A stretch of DNA of 64,000 bases, from assembly GCA_019634575.1 (NCBI GenBank), contig JAHCAY010000001.1, positions 806,001-870,000 on the forward strand. Direction: 5' to 3'. Numbering within the stretch: the first letter of the stretch is position 1; every line of letters begins with the position of its first letter. The notes below the pieces were generated by a model. It did not search any database, was not told the DNA's origin, and saw only the letters and a list, made by a program, of their open reading frames with translations. Positions 33,523 to 42,987 of this stretch are shown here, one piece after another. The stretch comes from Candidatus Didemnitutus sp. Its GTDB lineage: Bacteria; Verrucomicrobiota; Verrucomicrobiia; Opitutales; Opitutaceae. Both the position numbers and the translations under genes were made by a program.

Positions 33523-35808
33523 ATGCCACGTCTGACTTTGCCCCGCTTGCTGGTCGTCGCCGGCGTGCTCGCATTCGTCGCGAGCCTCCCGGTTCTTCGC
33601 GCCGCCGAGGCGCCGCCCGCCAAGTCGCTCATCCGCGCGACCGATCTGCTGAAGCTCAAACAACTGGAGTCGCCCGCCCTCTCCCCTGACGGCAAGTGGA
33701 TCGTCTACGTCGTCCGCTCGATCGAGCCCAAGCCGGACGCGAAGGACGACTGGGTTTACCACACCAATCTCTGGCTCGTCGCCGCCGACGGCTCCGGCGC
33801 CCCGCGCCAGCTCACTCACGGCAGCAGTGCCGCCGCGCCCGCCTGGAGCCCGCAAGGCGACCGCATCGCGTTCGTGCGCACGGTCGACGGCAAGCCGCAG
33901 ATCCACCTGCTGCCCTTTGCCGGCGGCGAAGCAGCACCGCTCACCAAGATCGACACCGGCGCGGTCGCCCCGAAGTGGTCGCCCGACGGCTCGCGCATTC
34001 TGTTCACCTCGAATTTGGACTACGCCCAAGTCCGCGCCGCGCTGGAAAAAGCCGGCCAACCCGCCCAACCGAAATGGCCGGTCGAACGCCCCGGACGCAG
34101 CGCCAACGACACCCAGAACTACGCCGCCGCCAAGAAGGGTCCCGCCGCGAAATCAGCACCCGAGACGAAATCATCCGCCGCCACCCAATCTGAAACGGAC
34201 CTGTCCGCCGTAGCCCTCGCGAAGGCGGACGGCACGCTCCAGGAGCGTCGCGAATGGCTCGCCCGCAACGAGGCCGACGGCAACCCGCGCGCGCTCGCCC
34301 GCCTGAATTTCCAGAGCGAGTCCGACATCAATCCCGACTTCTCGTTCACGCACCTCTTCGTGCAGGACGCCCGCGAAGGCGCCGAAGCACACGACCTCAC
34401 GCCGGGCTACACCGGCTACGTCGGCGCCGAGTGGATGCCCGACGGCAAGTCCATCGTCTGCACGTCGCAAACCGATCCCGACGAAAATCCCGACCGCTCG
34501 TTCACCGCCAGCCTCTACCTCGTCGACGCTGCGGGTGGCGGCGTGCGCGATTTTCTGAAGGTCGCCGACCACTCCGTCCTCAACCCGCAACCTTCACCCG
34601 ACGGCCAATGGGTCGCGTTCACGATCAATCGCGGCCGCCTGTTCGGCTACGAGCAAGCCGCCGTCGGCGTCGTGCGCGCCACCGGCGGCGCGCATCGCGT
34701 GCTCACGGCCAAGCTCGACCGCAGCGCCGGCAACCTCAAGTGGGCGCCCGACAGCAAGAGTATCTACTTCATCGCGGCGGACCGCGGCGGATTTCCACTC
34801 TACAACGTCGCCCTCGACCGCACCGAGGCGAAGACCGTCACCGCATCGCCGACCTTCGGCGTGCGCGACTACGATGTCGGCGCGCACGGCTGCGTTCAGG
34901 TTCTCACCACGCCCGAAAATCCGTCCGAACTCTACCGCGACACCAACGCGAAGCTCGGCTACCACGCCCTCACGACCCACAACGCCGCGTGGCTCGCCGA
35001 GCGCCAGCTTTCCGCGGTCACGGAGCACACGCTCGCCAACGACAAAGGCCAGACCGTGCAGTATTGGACGCTCGCGCCCACCGCGCTCGAATCCGGCAAG
35101 AAATACCCGCTCCTCCTCGAAATCCACGGCGGCCCCTCCGCGATGTGGGGCCCGGGCGAGGACAGCATGTGGCTCGAATTCCAGTTCTTCGCCGCGCGCG
35201 GTTACGCCGTGGTGTTCGCCAATCCGCGCGGCTCCGGCGGCTACGGCCGGGATTTTCAGGCGTCGAACTACCGCGACTGGGGCAAAGGGCCGGCGAGCGA
35301 CGTCCTCGCCGCCGCCGCCGAGGCGGCGAAGCAGCCGTTCGTCGATCCCGCGCGGCAAGTCGTTACTGGCGGTTCCTACGGGGGCTATCTGACCGCGTGG
35401 ATCATCGGTCACGACCAACGCTTCAAGGCCGCCGTCGCGCAGCGGGGCGTCTACGACCTCCTCACTTTTTTCGGCGAAGGCAACGCCTGGCGCCTCGTCC
35501 CGCTCGCGTGGGGCGGTTATCCGTGGGAGCCGGGCCTGCGCGAAATTCTCACCGAGCAATCGCCGCTCACCTACGTCGCGAACATCAAGACGCCGCTGCT
35601 CATCCAACACGGCGACAACGATCGCCGCACCGGCTTCGTGCAAAGCGAGATGCTTCTCCGCAGCCTCAAGCAGCTCGGCCGCGACGTGGAATCGGTGCGC
35701 TACCCGCGCGCCACGCACGAGATGAGCCGCAGTGGCGAACCGAAGCAGCGGCTCGATAGCCTTGTGCGTTACGAAGAATTTTTCCGCCGCTACATCGGCG
35801 AGAATTGA
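33523..35808 (+). CDS. Secreted S9C-type peptidase (acylaminoacyl-peptidase-like)
   Basis: 761 residues with a signal peptide (hydrophobic LLVVAGVLAFVASLPVLRA). The N-terminal ~450 residues form a WD40-like propeller with PD40 strands (SPALSPDGKWIVYVV, APKWSPDGSRILFTSN, NPQPSPDGQWVAFTIN). The C-terminal alpha/beta-hydrolase domain has Ser618 in GGSYGGYL, Asp in HGDNDRRT and His in RATHEMS. An unusual Ala/Lys/Thr-rich insertion (~190-225) interrupts the propeller. The signal peptide fixes the start at 33523. Confidence 0.93.
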   Translation: MPRLTLPRLLVVAGVLAFVASLPVLRAAEAPPAKSLIRATDLLKLKQLESPALSPDGKWIVYVVRSIEPKPDAKDDWVYHTNLWLVAADGSGAPRQLTHGSSAAAPAWSPQGDRIAFVRTVDGKPQIHLLPFAGGEAAPLTKIDTGAVAPKWSPDGSRILFTSNLDYAQVRAALEKAGQPAQPKWPVERPGRSANDTQNYAAAKKGPAAKSAPETKSSAATQSETDLSAVALAKADGTLQERREWLARNEADGNPRALARLNFQSESDINPDFSFTHLFVQDAREGAEAHDLTPGYTGYVGAEWMPDGKSIVCTSQTDPDENPDRSFTASLYLVDAAGGGVRDFLKVADHSVLNPQPSPDGQWVAFTINRGRLFGYEQAAVGVVRATGGAHRVLTAKLDRSAGNLKWAPDSKSIYFIAADRGGFPLYNVALDRTEAKTVTASPTFGVRDYDVGAHGCVQVLTTPENPSELYRDTNAKLGYHALTTHNAAWLAERQLSAVTEHTLANDKGQTVQYWTLAPTALESGKKYPLLLEIHGGPSAMWGPGEDSMWLEFQFFAARGYAVVFANPRGSGGYGRDFQASNYRDWGKGPASDVLAAAAEAAKQPFVDPARQVVTGGSYGGYLTAWIIGHDQRFKAAVAQRGVYDLLTFFGEGNAWRLVPLAWGGYPWEPGLREILTEQSPLTYVANIKTPLLIQHGDNDRRTGFVQSEMLLRSLKQLGRDVESVRYPRATHEMSRSGEPKQRLDSLVRYEEFFRRYIGEN

Positions 35809-35833
35809 CCCGCCGCGCGCCTGAGCGGCGGCC

Positions 35834-36883
35834 CTACTCCCCGGCACTCCCGGTCGCGCTCCGCCGATCGGCACCGGCCACCATTGCGACGAACTCCGGC
35901 TCGCTCACGCGGCCGTCGCGGTTGAGGTCGAACGACGCGTAGACACGGTCCCACTTCATCGGCACTCCGTGTTCGATAACTTGCAGCTCCTGTTCGAATG
36001 CAGGATCGATGGCCGCCAGCCACGCCAGCTCGTCAGCGGAAATATAGCCGTCAGCATTGTCGTCGGCCGCCAAAAACGCCCGATGCAGCTGCGCGAAGAA
36101 ATCCGTGCGCGCATTCTCCGTCGCGGCCAGCGCGGCCGGTGTCGGGAGCACGGGCGGCAACGGCAGCGGACGCGCCCGCCGGGCGCCCACAGCCACCCCC
36201 ACCGCCACCAGCGCCGCCGCGACCGCCAGACGCCGCGGCCACTTGCGCAGCCGCGCCCCCCACCGATACGCACGCGACGGACGTCCCACCTCGCCGCTCG
36301 GCGTGCTCTGGCGAAAATCGTGGATCAGCTTCGGATCAGACACCCGCGCGAACACGACGGCAAATTCCTCGGCCGAGACACCCGGCAGCAGAAACCGCAG
36401 GCGCTCGTAACAGTAACCGGCATCGCACGCGAAGCGGGGAAACGCCAGGAACGTATGCGGGATGTCGTGCAGCACGAGCGTTTCGACCAGATGGTGAAAC
36501 CGCTCGGCCAGCACCGCCGGCTGCTGCCGCGCGTCGCCCGTGCCGACGATACCGCCCGGCGCGTCGGCCCCAATCCGCACGCGGCTCGCCGAGGCCGACG
36601 CGAGATCGCGCACCGGCACCAGGGCGTGCTCCACCACGATGCGCCCCTCCGCCAGGATCGCCGGCAACCGCTCGCACAAATCCGGGTCCTTCACGACGCG
36701 CGGCGCGTCTGGCGCAGTCAGATCCTTTTCCATCCCTGCCGAGCAGTGCGCATGCACGTGCTCGCGCCAGTTCTCGCGCGTGAAACCGGTGTCCAATCCC
36801 AGCTCGGTGAGCAGCCGCACCAAAAACGTGGTTCCGGCGCGTCCGGTCCCCGTGATGATGATCTTGTGCGGCAGCCCACCCAT
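35834..36883 (-). CDS. Sulfotransferase-like P-loop domain fused to a TM helix and an EF-hand pair
   Basis: 349 residues. Residues 8-20 (IIITGTGRAGTTF) match the 5'-PSB loop of PAPS-dependent sulfotransferases; VVKDPDL at ~63-69 and VPVRDL at ~89-94 fit the rest of that fold. A single transmembrane helix at ~218-234 follows a basic stretch. After it come two canonical calcium-binding loops: DDNADGYISADE (274-285) and DLNRDGRVSEPE (319-330), each with ligands at positions 1, 3, 5 and 12. The enzyme half and the calcium half would lie on opposite sides of a membrane. I know of no named family with this order. The gene is monocistronic and converges on the S9C gene. Confidence 0.75.
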   Translation of the reverse strand: MGGLPHKIIITGTGRAGTTFLVRLLTELGLDTGFTRENWREHVHAHCSAGMEKDLTAPDAPRVVKDPDLCERLPAILAEGRIVVEHALVPVRDLASASASRVRIGADAPGGIVGTGDARQQPAVLAERFHHLVETLVLHDIPHTFLAFPRFACDAGYCYERLRFLLPGVSAEEFAVVFARVSDPKLIHDFRQSTPSGEVGRPSRAYRWGARLRKWPRRLAVAAALVAVGVAVGARRARPLPLPPVLPTPAALAATENARTDFFAQLHRAFLAADDNADGYISADELAWLAAIDPAFEQELQVIEHGVPMKWDRVYASFDLNRDGRVSEPEFVAMVAGADRRSATGSAGE

Positions 36884-37056
36884 GCGAAAGGAGACGCACT
36901 GGCCATGCCGGAGTTACGCCCGTCCACATCGGGAAACCCCCGCTTCGTCCCTGTCGGACCGCGCCTGGCGAATTCCTCGCCCGATTTTCGTCATCGCGCC
37001 GTAAAACCGCGGGCGCTGACTTGCGCGCGATGTTCGCGCGCGCTATCAGCCTCGCC

Positions 37057-37581
37057 ATGCCCCACACGCTCTTCCCCACGGCCTTCGGCACCTGCGGCGT
37101 CGCCTGGAACGAGCACGGATTGACCGGATTTCAGTTGCCCGAAGCCGACGTCGAGGAAACCGAGCGGCATCTCGCCCAAAAGGCCCACAGCAAGGCGGCC
37201 GACGAACCGCGCCCCGAGTGGCTGCGCCGTCTGATCGAGCGCGTGCAGGCGCACCTCGAGGGCAAACTCCAGGACTTCGCCGATGCGCCGATCGACTGGT
37301 CGCGCGTGAGCGATTTCCAACAGGCCGTCTACCTCCACGCGCTGGCGATCAAACCCGGATACAAGAGAAGCTACGGCGAGATCGCCAAGGCCATGGGACT
37401 CGGCAACGAAGCCGCGCGTGCCGTCGGCGTCGCCCTCGCCACGAATCCCTGGCCGCTCGTCGTGCCCTGCCACCGCGTCGTGTCGGCGAGCGACAAGATG
37501 ACGGGCTTCTCCGCGCCCGGCGGCGTGCGCACCAAGACCCGCCTGCTCGCGCTCGAAGGCGCGGAGCTGATTTCCGAATGA
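37057..37581 (+). CDS. ogt: Methylated-DNA-protein-cysteine methyltransferase
   Basis: 174 residues. Suicide repair of O6-alkylguanine: the alkyl group moves to Cys138 in the motif VPCHRVV. The helix-turn-helix segment RSYGEIAKAMGLGNEAARAVG and the NPWPLVVPCH region are standard. The start is taken as ATG 37057; upstream TTG codons add no conserved residues. The gene overlaps the DNA glycosylase gene by four bases (ATGA), giving a small alkylation-repair operon. Confidence 0.93.
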   Translation: MPHTLFPTAFGTCGVAWNEHGLTGFQLPEADVEETERHLAQKAHSKAADEPRPEWLRRLIERVQAHLEGKLQDFADAPIDWSRVSDFQQAVYLHALAIKPGYKRSYGEIAKAMGLGNEAARAVGVALATNPWPLVVPCHRVVSASDKMTGFSAPGGVRTKTRLLALEGAELISE

Positions 37582-38237
37582 GCCGCCGCCACCGGCTGCA
37601 ATTCGACCCAGCGGAGGCCGTCGAGCACTTGCGCGCGGCGGACGCGCCGCTCGCCGACGTGATCGGACGCGTCGGCCCGTTCGCCCTCGAACTGCTGCCC
37701 GCCGCGAATCTGTTCGAGGCGCTGCTCCGCTCGATCGTCTACCAGCAGCTGCATGCCAAGGCCGCGGCGACGATCCACCAGCGCGTGCTGCAGCTTCTCG
37801 AAGATCATGGCGGTCCCACCGCCGCCGCTCTCGCGCACGCCACCGACGAGCAGCTGCGCACCGCCGGACTCTCCCGCGCCAAACTCGCCGCCGCCCGCGA
37901 CCTCGCCGCCAAATGCCTCGACGGCACCGTGCCCGCGTGGGCCGAAATACCCAAGTTGAGCGACGAGCAACTGATCGAACGCCTGACCACCGTGCGCGGC
38001 ATCGGACCGTGGACCGTGCACATGCTGCTGATTTTCCACCTCGGACGACCCGACGTGATGCCGACCGGCGACTTCGCCATTCGACTCGCCTTTCAAAAAC
38101 TCTACCGCAAGCGACGCGACCCGAAACCCGACACGATCCTGAAACACGCGCGCCGCTGGCAGCCGTATCGCAGCGTCGCGAGCTGGTATCTGTGGCGCTC
38201 GCTCGAATTGCCGATCGATACCGCGGACGAGATTTAA
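37578..38237 (+). CDS. DNA-3-methyladenine glycosylase II (AlkA-type, HhH-GPD)
   Basis: 219 residues. It excises 3-methyladenine and other alkylated bases. The HhH-GPD core is LTTVRGIGPWTVHMLL (residues ~136-151), followed by the catalytic Asp165 in MPTGDFAIR. There is no N-terminal AlkA domain and no Fe-S cluster, so it resembles the short (about 200-residue) members of the AlkA/MAG family. Its ATG overlaps the ogt stop, so repair of alkylation at O6 and N3 is co-expressed. Confidence 0.92.
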   Translation: MSRRHRLQFDPAEAVEHLRAADAPLADVIGRVGPFALELLPAANLFEALLRSIVYQQLHAKAAATIHQRVLQLLEDHGGPTAAALAHATDEQLRTAGLSRAKLAAARDLAAKCLDGTVPAWAEIPKLSDEQLIERLTTVRGIGPWTVHMLLIFHLGRPDVMPTGDFAIRLAFQKLYRKRRDPKPDTILKHARRWQPYRSVASWYLWRSLELPIDTADEI

Positions 38238-38351
38238 GGCCGCGAGCCCCCACGATAAGACCGGCTTGGAACCCGCCGCGATGGTCGCTTCGGGGTTGTT
38301 TCGCTGGGAGCGCCACGTAGCTTCACCCGCAATCTCAACCCACCCCCTGCC

Positions 38352-39392
38352 ATGCCCGCGAAAATGCGCGCCATTGTGAAGCCCACGGCCGGTCCCGGCC
38401 TGATCATGACCGAAGCCCCGGTGCCCACGCCCGGCGTCAACGACGTCCTGATCAAGATCAAGAAGACCTCCATTTGCGGCACCGACGTGCACATCAACAA
38501 ATGGGACAAGTGGGCGTCTCAGACCATCAAGCCGCCGCTGATCATCGGCCACGAATACGTCGGCACCGTCGTCGATGTCGGCGCGGGCGTCGAGGGCTTC
38601 ACGCTCGGCCAGCTCGTCACCGGCGAAGGCCACATCGTCTGCGGCCACTGTCGCAACTGTCTCGCCGGCCGCCGCCACCTTTGCCCGAACACGAAGGGCG
38701 TGGGCGTGAACCGCGACGGCGCGTTCGCCGACTACGTGACGATTCCCCAATCGAACGTCTGGAAGGTGCCCGCCGGGATGGACACGGACGTCGTTTCGTG
38801 CTTCGACCCGCTCGGCAACGCCGTGCACACCACGCTCTCCTTCGACCTCGTCGGCGAGGACGTGCTCATCACCGGCGCTGGCCCGATCGGTTGCATGGCC
38901 ATCGCCGTCGCGCGCGCCGCCGGCGCGCGCAAGATCGTCATCACCGACGTAAACGACGGCCGCCTCGCCCTGGCGCAGAAGCTCAATCCGACTCGCGTCG
39001 TCAACGTCGCAAAGGAAAACCTCGCCGACGTCTGGCACAAGGAACTCGGCATGACCGAGGGCTTCGACGTCGGCTTGGAAATGTCCGGCAATCCTGCGGC
39101 GCTCCGCCAGATGATCGACAACATGGTCAACGGCGGCCGCATCGCGCTGCTCGGCATCATGCCCGGCGAGGTCGCGATCGATTGGAACAAGGTCGTTTTC
39201 AAGATGCTTCACATAAAGGGCATCTACGGCCGCGAAATGTTCGAGACGTGGTATAAGATGACCGCGCTCGTGCAGGGCGGCATGGACATTACGCCCGTCA
39301 TCACCCACCGCTTCCCGGTCGAAAATTTCCAGGAAGGCTTCGAGCTGATGGGCGCCGGCAAATCCGGCAAGATCGTCCTGAACTGGGAATAA
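38352..39392 (+). CDS. tdh: L-threonine 3-dehydrogenase
   Basis: 346 residues. Zinc-dependent medium-chain dehydrogenase oxidising threonine to 2-amino-3-ketobutyrate with NAD+. The catalytic zinc ligand Cys42 is in ICGTDVHI, with His in GHEY. The structural zinc cysteines are in [16 protein letters not shown]. The NAD-binding motif is [18 protein letters not shown]. It forms an operon with the kbl gene downstream, the two enzymes converting threonine and CoA to glycine and acetyl-CoA. An inverted-repeat cassette lies between them. Confidence 0.96.
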   Translation: MPAKMRAIVKPTAGPGLIMTEAPVPTPGVNDVLIKIKKTSICGTDVHINKWDKWASQTIKPPLIIGHEYVGTVVDVGAGVEGFTLGQLVTGEGHIVCGHCRNCLAGRRHLCPNTKGVGVNRDGAFADYVTIPQSNVWKVPAGMDTDVVSCFDPLGNAVHTTLSFDLVGEDVLITGAGPIGCMAIAVARAAGARKIVITDVNDGRLALAQKLNPTRVVNVAKENLADVWHKELGMTEGFDVGLEMSGNPAALRQMIDNMVNGGRIALLGIMPGEVAIDWNKVVFKMLHIKGIYGREMFETWYKMTALVQGGMDITPVITHRFPVENFQEGFELMGAGKSGKIVLNWE

Positions 39393-39410
39393 ACCCAAAA
39401 CCATCTGCTT

Positions 39411-39511
39411 AACCACGAATGGACACGAAGAGACACGAATGACAGACAGCCGACCATCGCCACCTGCGCGCTGGGCCCGGCATTCGTGTCAATTCGTGTC
39501 CATTCGTGGTT
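39411..39511. repeat. Inverted-repeat cassette of CACGAATGGA-like units between tdh and kbl
   Basis: Left arm AACCACGAATGGACACGAAG (from 39411, continuing to 39441) and right arm 39481-39511, whose complement differs at only about three positions. Each arm is itself three degenerate ACACGAATGG-type units. The 39-base centre has no ORF. The right arm ends 14 bases before the kbl start. Confidence 0.85.
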
Positions 39512-39525
39512 CAAAACCCTGACCG

Positions 39526-40716
39526 ATGAATTCCGCCTACTACGACCACCTCCGCAAAACCCTCGGCGAGATCGACGCCGCCGGCCTCTACAAGCGCGAG
39601 CGCATCATCACCACGCACCAGACCGCCCACATCGCCGTCGCGAGCGGCCAGAAGGTGCTCAACATGTGCGCGAACAACTACCTCGGCCTCGCCGACAGCC
39701 CCGAGCTCATCGCCGCCGCGCGCGACTCCCTCGACCGCTGGGGCTACGGCCTCGCCTCGGTCCGCTTCATCTGCGGCACGCAGCAGCTGCACAAGGACCT
39801 CGAGGCCGCGATCTCCCGGTTCCTCGGCACCGAGGACACCATTCTCTACTCGTCCTGCTTCGACGCCAACGGCGGCCTCTTCGAAACGCTGCTCGGTGCG
39901 GAGGACGCCGTGATCTCCGACGAGTTGAACCACGCCTCGATCATCGACGGCGTCCGCCTCTGCAAGGCGCAACGCTACCGCTACAAGAACAACAACCTCG
40001 AAGACCTCGAAACGAAGCTCAAGGAAGCCGACGCCAACAAAGCCCGCTTCAAGCTCATCGCCACCGACGGCGTGTTCTCGATGGACGGCTTCATCGCCAA
40101 TCTCCAGGGCATCTGCGATCTCGCGGACAAATACGGCGCGCTCGTCATGGTCGACGACTCGCACTCCGTCGGTTTCATGGGCAAGACCGGCCGCGGCACG
40201 CACGAACACTGCGGTGTCATGGGCCGCGTCGACGTCTTCACCGGCACGCTCGGCAAGGCCCTCGGCGGCGCCAGCGGCGGCTACACCTCCGGCAAAAAGG
40301 AAATCATCGATCTGCTCCGCCAGCGGTCGCGCCCGTATCTCTTCTCCAACACCATCGCGCCGACCATCGCCGCCGCGTCGATCAAGTGCCTTGAAATCCT
40401 CGGCCGCTCCACGGCGCTGCGCGACAAACTCGAGGACAACACCCGCTTCTTCCGCGAAGGCCTCGCGAAGGCCGGCCTCACCATCAAACCCGGCACGCAC
40501 CCGATCGTGCCCGTGATGCTCGGCGACGCCGCGCTCTCGCAGAAATTCGCCGCCAAGATGCTCGAGAAAGGCGTCTACGTGATCGGCTTCTTCTACCCCG
40601 TCGTCCCGCAAGGCGCCGCGCGCATCCGCACCCAAGTCTCCGCCGCGCACAGCAAGGACGACCTCGCGTTCGCGATCGAGCAATTCGCCGCCACCAAGCG
40701 CGAGCTCGGACTCTGA
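39526..40716 (+). CDS. kbl: 2-amino-3-ketobutyrate CoA ligase (glycine C-acetyltransferase)
   Basis: 396 residues, PLP-dependent alpha-oxoamine synthase. It cleaves 2-amino-3-ketobutyrate with CoA to glycine and acetyl-CoA. The PLP-binding lysine is Lys244 in [14 protein letters not shown], the position known from E. coli Kbl. [19 protein letters not shown] holds the PLP-contacting aspartate and histidine. [12 protein letters not shown] begins the conserved domain. It follows tdh, its metabolic partner, on the same strand. Confidence 0.97.
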   Translation: MNSAYYDHLRKTLGEIDAAGLYKRERIITTHQTAHIAVASGQKVLNMCANNYLGLADSPELIAAARDSLDRWGYGLASVRFICGTQQLHKDLEAAISRFLGTEDTILYSSCFDANGGLFETLLGAEDAVISDELNHASIIDGVRLCKAQRYRYKNNNLEDLETKLKEADANKARFKLIATDGVFSMDGFIANLQGICDLADKYGALVMVDDSHSVGFMGKTGRGTHEHCGVMGRVDVFTGTLGKALGGASGGYTSGKKEIIDLLRQRSRPYLFSNTIAPTIAAASIKCLEILGRSTALRDKLEDNTRFFREGLAKAGLTIKPGTHPIVPVMLGDAALSQKFAAKMLEKGVYVIGFFYPVVPQGAARIRTQVSAAHSKDDLAFAIEQFAATKRELGL

Positions 40717-40834
40717 GCGTTCAGCGTCCGACCAGACCCGAAAAAAACGCGACGAATCCTGCATTCGCCGCGTCAGCGCAATCGCCGCGTGACAGCGCGG
40801 CGCCCGTGCGTTTTTCTCGTCGCAAAATTACCCT

Positions 40835-42844
40835 ATGAAATCGCTCGTCCCCCTCACCGCACTCGTCGCCGTCATCGCCTCCGCGCAGCCGGCAACGCCC
40901 GCCAAACCGATCACCGCCGTCGACCGCAGCTACATGGACCTCGCTGTCAATCCGGCGAAGGATTTCTACGATTACGCCAACGGCGCGTTCAACAAGGTGG
41001 CGATTCCCGGCGAATACTCCGCCTACGGCGTCAACCAGGAGATCGACGAACGGAACTTCGCCATCGTGAAGGAAATTCTCGAAACGTCGGCAAAGACCAG
41101 CGGCCCGAAAGGCACCATCGCCCAGCGCGTCGGCGATTTCTACGCCGCCGGCATGGATGAAGCCGCCATCGAAGCCGCCGGCCTCCGTCCCCTCGCCCCC
41201 TACTTCGCGCAAATCGACGCGCTCGAAAAACCCACCGACATCGTCCCGCTCCTCGGCAAGTTCTACGTCCAAGGCACCGACTGCGGCTTCCGCTTCGGCG
41301 CGACCGTCGACGACAAGGACAGCACCGCGATGATCCCCGCCTTCGCCCAAGGCGGCCTCGGTCTGCCCGAGCGCGAGTTCTATTTCCGCACCGATCCGAA
41401 ATCGGTCGACATCCGCCAGGCCTACGAAGCGCACATCGCGCGCATGTTCGCCCTCGCCGGTGAGCAACCCGAGCAGGCCAAGGCCGCGGCGCAAACCGTC
41501 CTCGCGTTCGAGACGAAACTCGCCGGCGCCTCGCGCAAGCTCGTCGACCTCCGCGACCCCGAGAAAAACTATAACAAATTCAAGCTGACCGAGCTCGACG
41601 GCGCCGTCCCCGGCTTCGACTGGAAAGGCTTCTTCGCCGCGGCGCAGTTGCCCGCGAGCGAGCAAGCCGTGCTTGTCGGACAGCCGGAATTTTTCACCGC
41701 CTTCGCCGAGCTGACGAAGTCCGAGCCGCTCGCCGCGTGGAAAACCTACCTGCGCTGGTCACTGCTCCACGATTCCGCCAACTACCTCGGCCACGCCTTC
41801 GTCGACGAAAGTTTCGCCTTCTACGGTAAAAAACTCACCGGCCGCACCGAACTGCGCCCGCGTTGGAAGCGCGTGCTCGCCGCCGCCGACGGTGCCATCG
41901 GCTTCGACCTCGGCCAGCTCTACGTGAAACGCGCCTTCAGCCCGGAGGCCAAAGCCCGCGCGCTCGAGATGGTGAAGTTTCACCTTCAGGCGATGCACAA
42001 CCGCATCGCCGCCTCGACCTGGATGAGCGAGACGACCAAACAGGCCGCCTACAAAAAAATCGCGACGATGCGCAGCAAGATCGGCTACCCCGACGTCTGG
42101 AAGGACTACAGCGCGCTCACGATCACACGCGACTCCTACCTCGCCAACATGATCGCCGCGTCGGCGTTCAACTACCACCGCGACCTGGAAAAGCTCGGCA
42201 AGCCCGTCGACCGCAACGATTGGTTCATGACCCCGCAGACGAACAACGCCTACTATTCGCCGCAGCTGAACGAAATGTGTTTCCCCGCCGGCATCCTGCA
42301 GCCGCCGTTCTTCGACGAGAAGGCCGACGACGCGGCGAACTACGGCGCGCTCGCCTCCACCATCGGCCACGAGCTCACGCACGGCTTCGACGACGAAGGC
42401 CGCCAATACGATCAGGACGGCAACCTCCACGGCTGGTGGAACGACGACGACGTGCAGCGCTTCGAGAAACTCGCCGACAACATCGTCGCCCAATACAACG
42501 CCTTCGAGCCCCTCCCCGGCCTGCATATCGAGGGCAAGCAGACGCTCGGCGAAAACATCGCCGACGTCGGCGGCCTGCGCATCTCCTACGAAGCGTTCAA
42601 GCTCGCCACCGCAAACAAGCGCCTCGCGCCGATCGACGGCTTCACGCCCGACCAGCGCTTCTTCATCGCCTTCGCCCAAGGCTGGCGCACGAACCAGCGC
42701 CCCGAGGACATTCGCACCCGCATCCAGTCCGACGTGCACAGCCCGATCAAGTGGCGCGTGCTCGGCCCGGTGGCGAACTTCCCCGAGTTCTACGACGCCT
42801 TCGCCCAGCCGCGTCCGGCGAACCTGTTGCCGGAAGTTTGGTGA
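40835..42844 (+). CDS. M13 family zinc metallopeptidase (neprilysin/PepO type), secreted
   Basis: 669 residues with a short signal peptide (MKSLVPLTALVAVIASAQPA). It should cleave small peptides outside the cytoplasm. The zinc motif HELTH is at 512-516 (in TIGHELTHGFDDEGRQYD), with the third ligand Glu in GENIADVGGL. The NAYYSPQLNEMCFPAGILQP segment and the C-terminal FAQGWRTNQRPEDIRTRIQ are typical of the family. The gene is monocistronic, with an ordinary 118-base spacer before it. Confidence 0.96.
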   Translation: MKSLVPLTALVAVIASAQPATPAKPITAVDRSYMDLAVNPAKDFYDYANGAFNKVAIPGEYSAYGVNQEIDERNFAIVKEILETSAKTSGPKGTIAQRVGDFYAAGMDEAAIEAAGLRPLAPYFAQIDALEKPTDIVPLLGKFYVQGTDCGFRFGATVDDKDSTAMIPAFAQGGLGLPEREFYFRTDPKSVDIRQAYEAHIARMFALAGEQPEQAKAAAQTVLAFETKLAGASRKLVDLRDPEKNYNKFKLTELDGAVPGFDWKGFFAAAQLPASEQAVLVGQPEFFTAFAELTKSEPLAAWKTYLRWSLLHDSANYLGHAFVDESFAFYGKKLTGRTELRPRWKRVLAAADGAIGFDLGQLYVKRAFSPEAKARALEMVKFHLQAMHNRIAASTWMSETTKQAAYKKIATMRSKIGYPDVWKDYSALTITRDSYLANMIAASAFNYHRDLEKLGKPVDRNDWFMTPQTNNAYYSPQLNEMCFPAGILQPPFFDEKADDAANYGALASTIGHELTHGFDDEGRQYDQDGNLHGWWNDDDVQRFEKLADNIVAQYNAFEPLPGLHIEGKQTLGENIADVGGLRISYEAFKLATANKRLAPIDGFTPDQRFFIAFAQGWRTNQRPEDIRTRIQSDVHSPIKWRVLGPVANFPEFYDAFAQPRPANLLPEVW

Positions 42845-42947
42845 GATAAGAGGCTCGCTGAAAGGATTCGCTCGATCGTGGGCGCCGCTGCCAAGCGCGG
42901 CGCTTCACTGCCGCGCCACGGACGTCACACCAGCTTCGCACGTCAAC

Positions 42948-42967
42948 GGCGCGGCAGTAGCCGCGCC
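42948..42967. repeat. GGCGCGGC hairpin, distant copy
   Basis: GGCGCGGC/GCCGCGCC with AGTA at the centre, followed by CTCCA as in the copy at 24168-24187. It lies between convergent genes, 21 bases from the end of the hydrolase gene. Confidence 0.75.
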
Positions 42968-42987
42968 CTCCAACGACCGTCGCTGAC

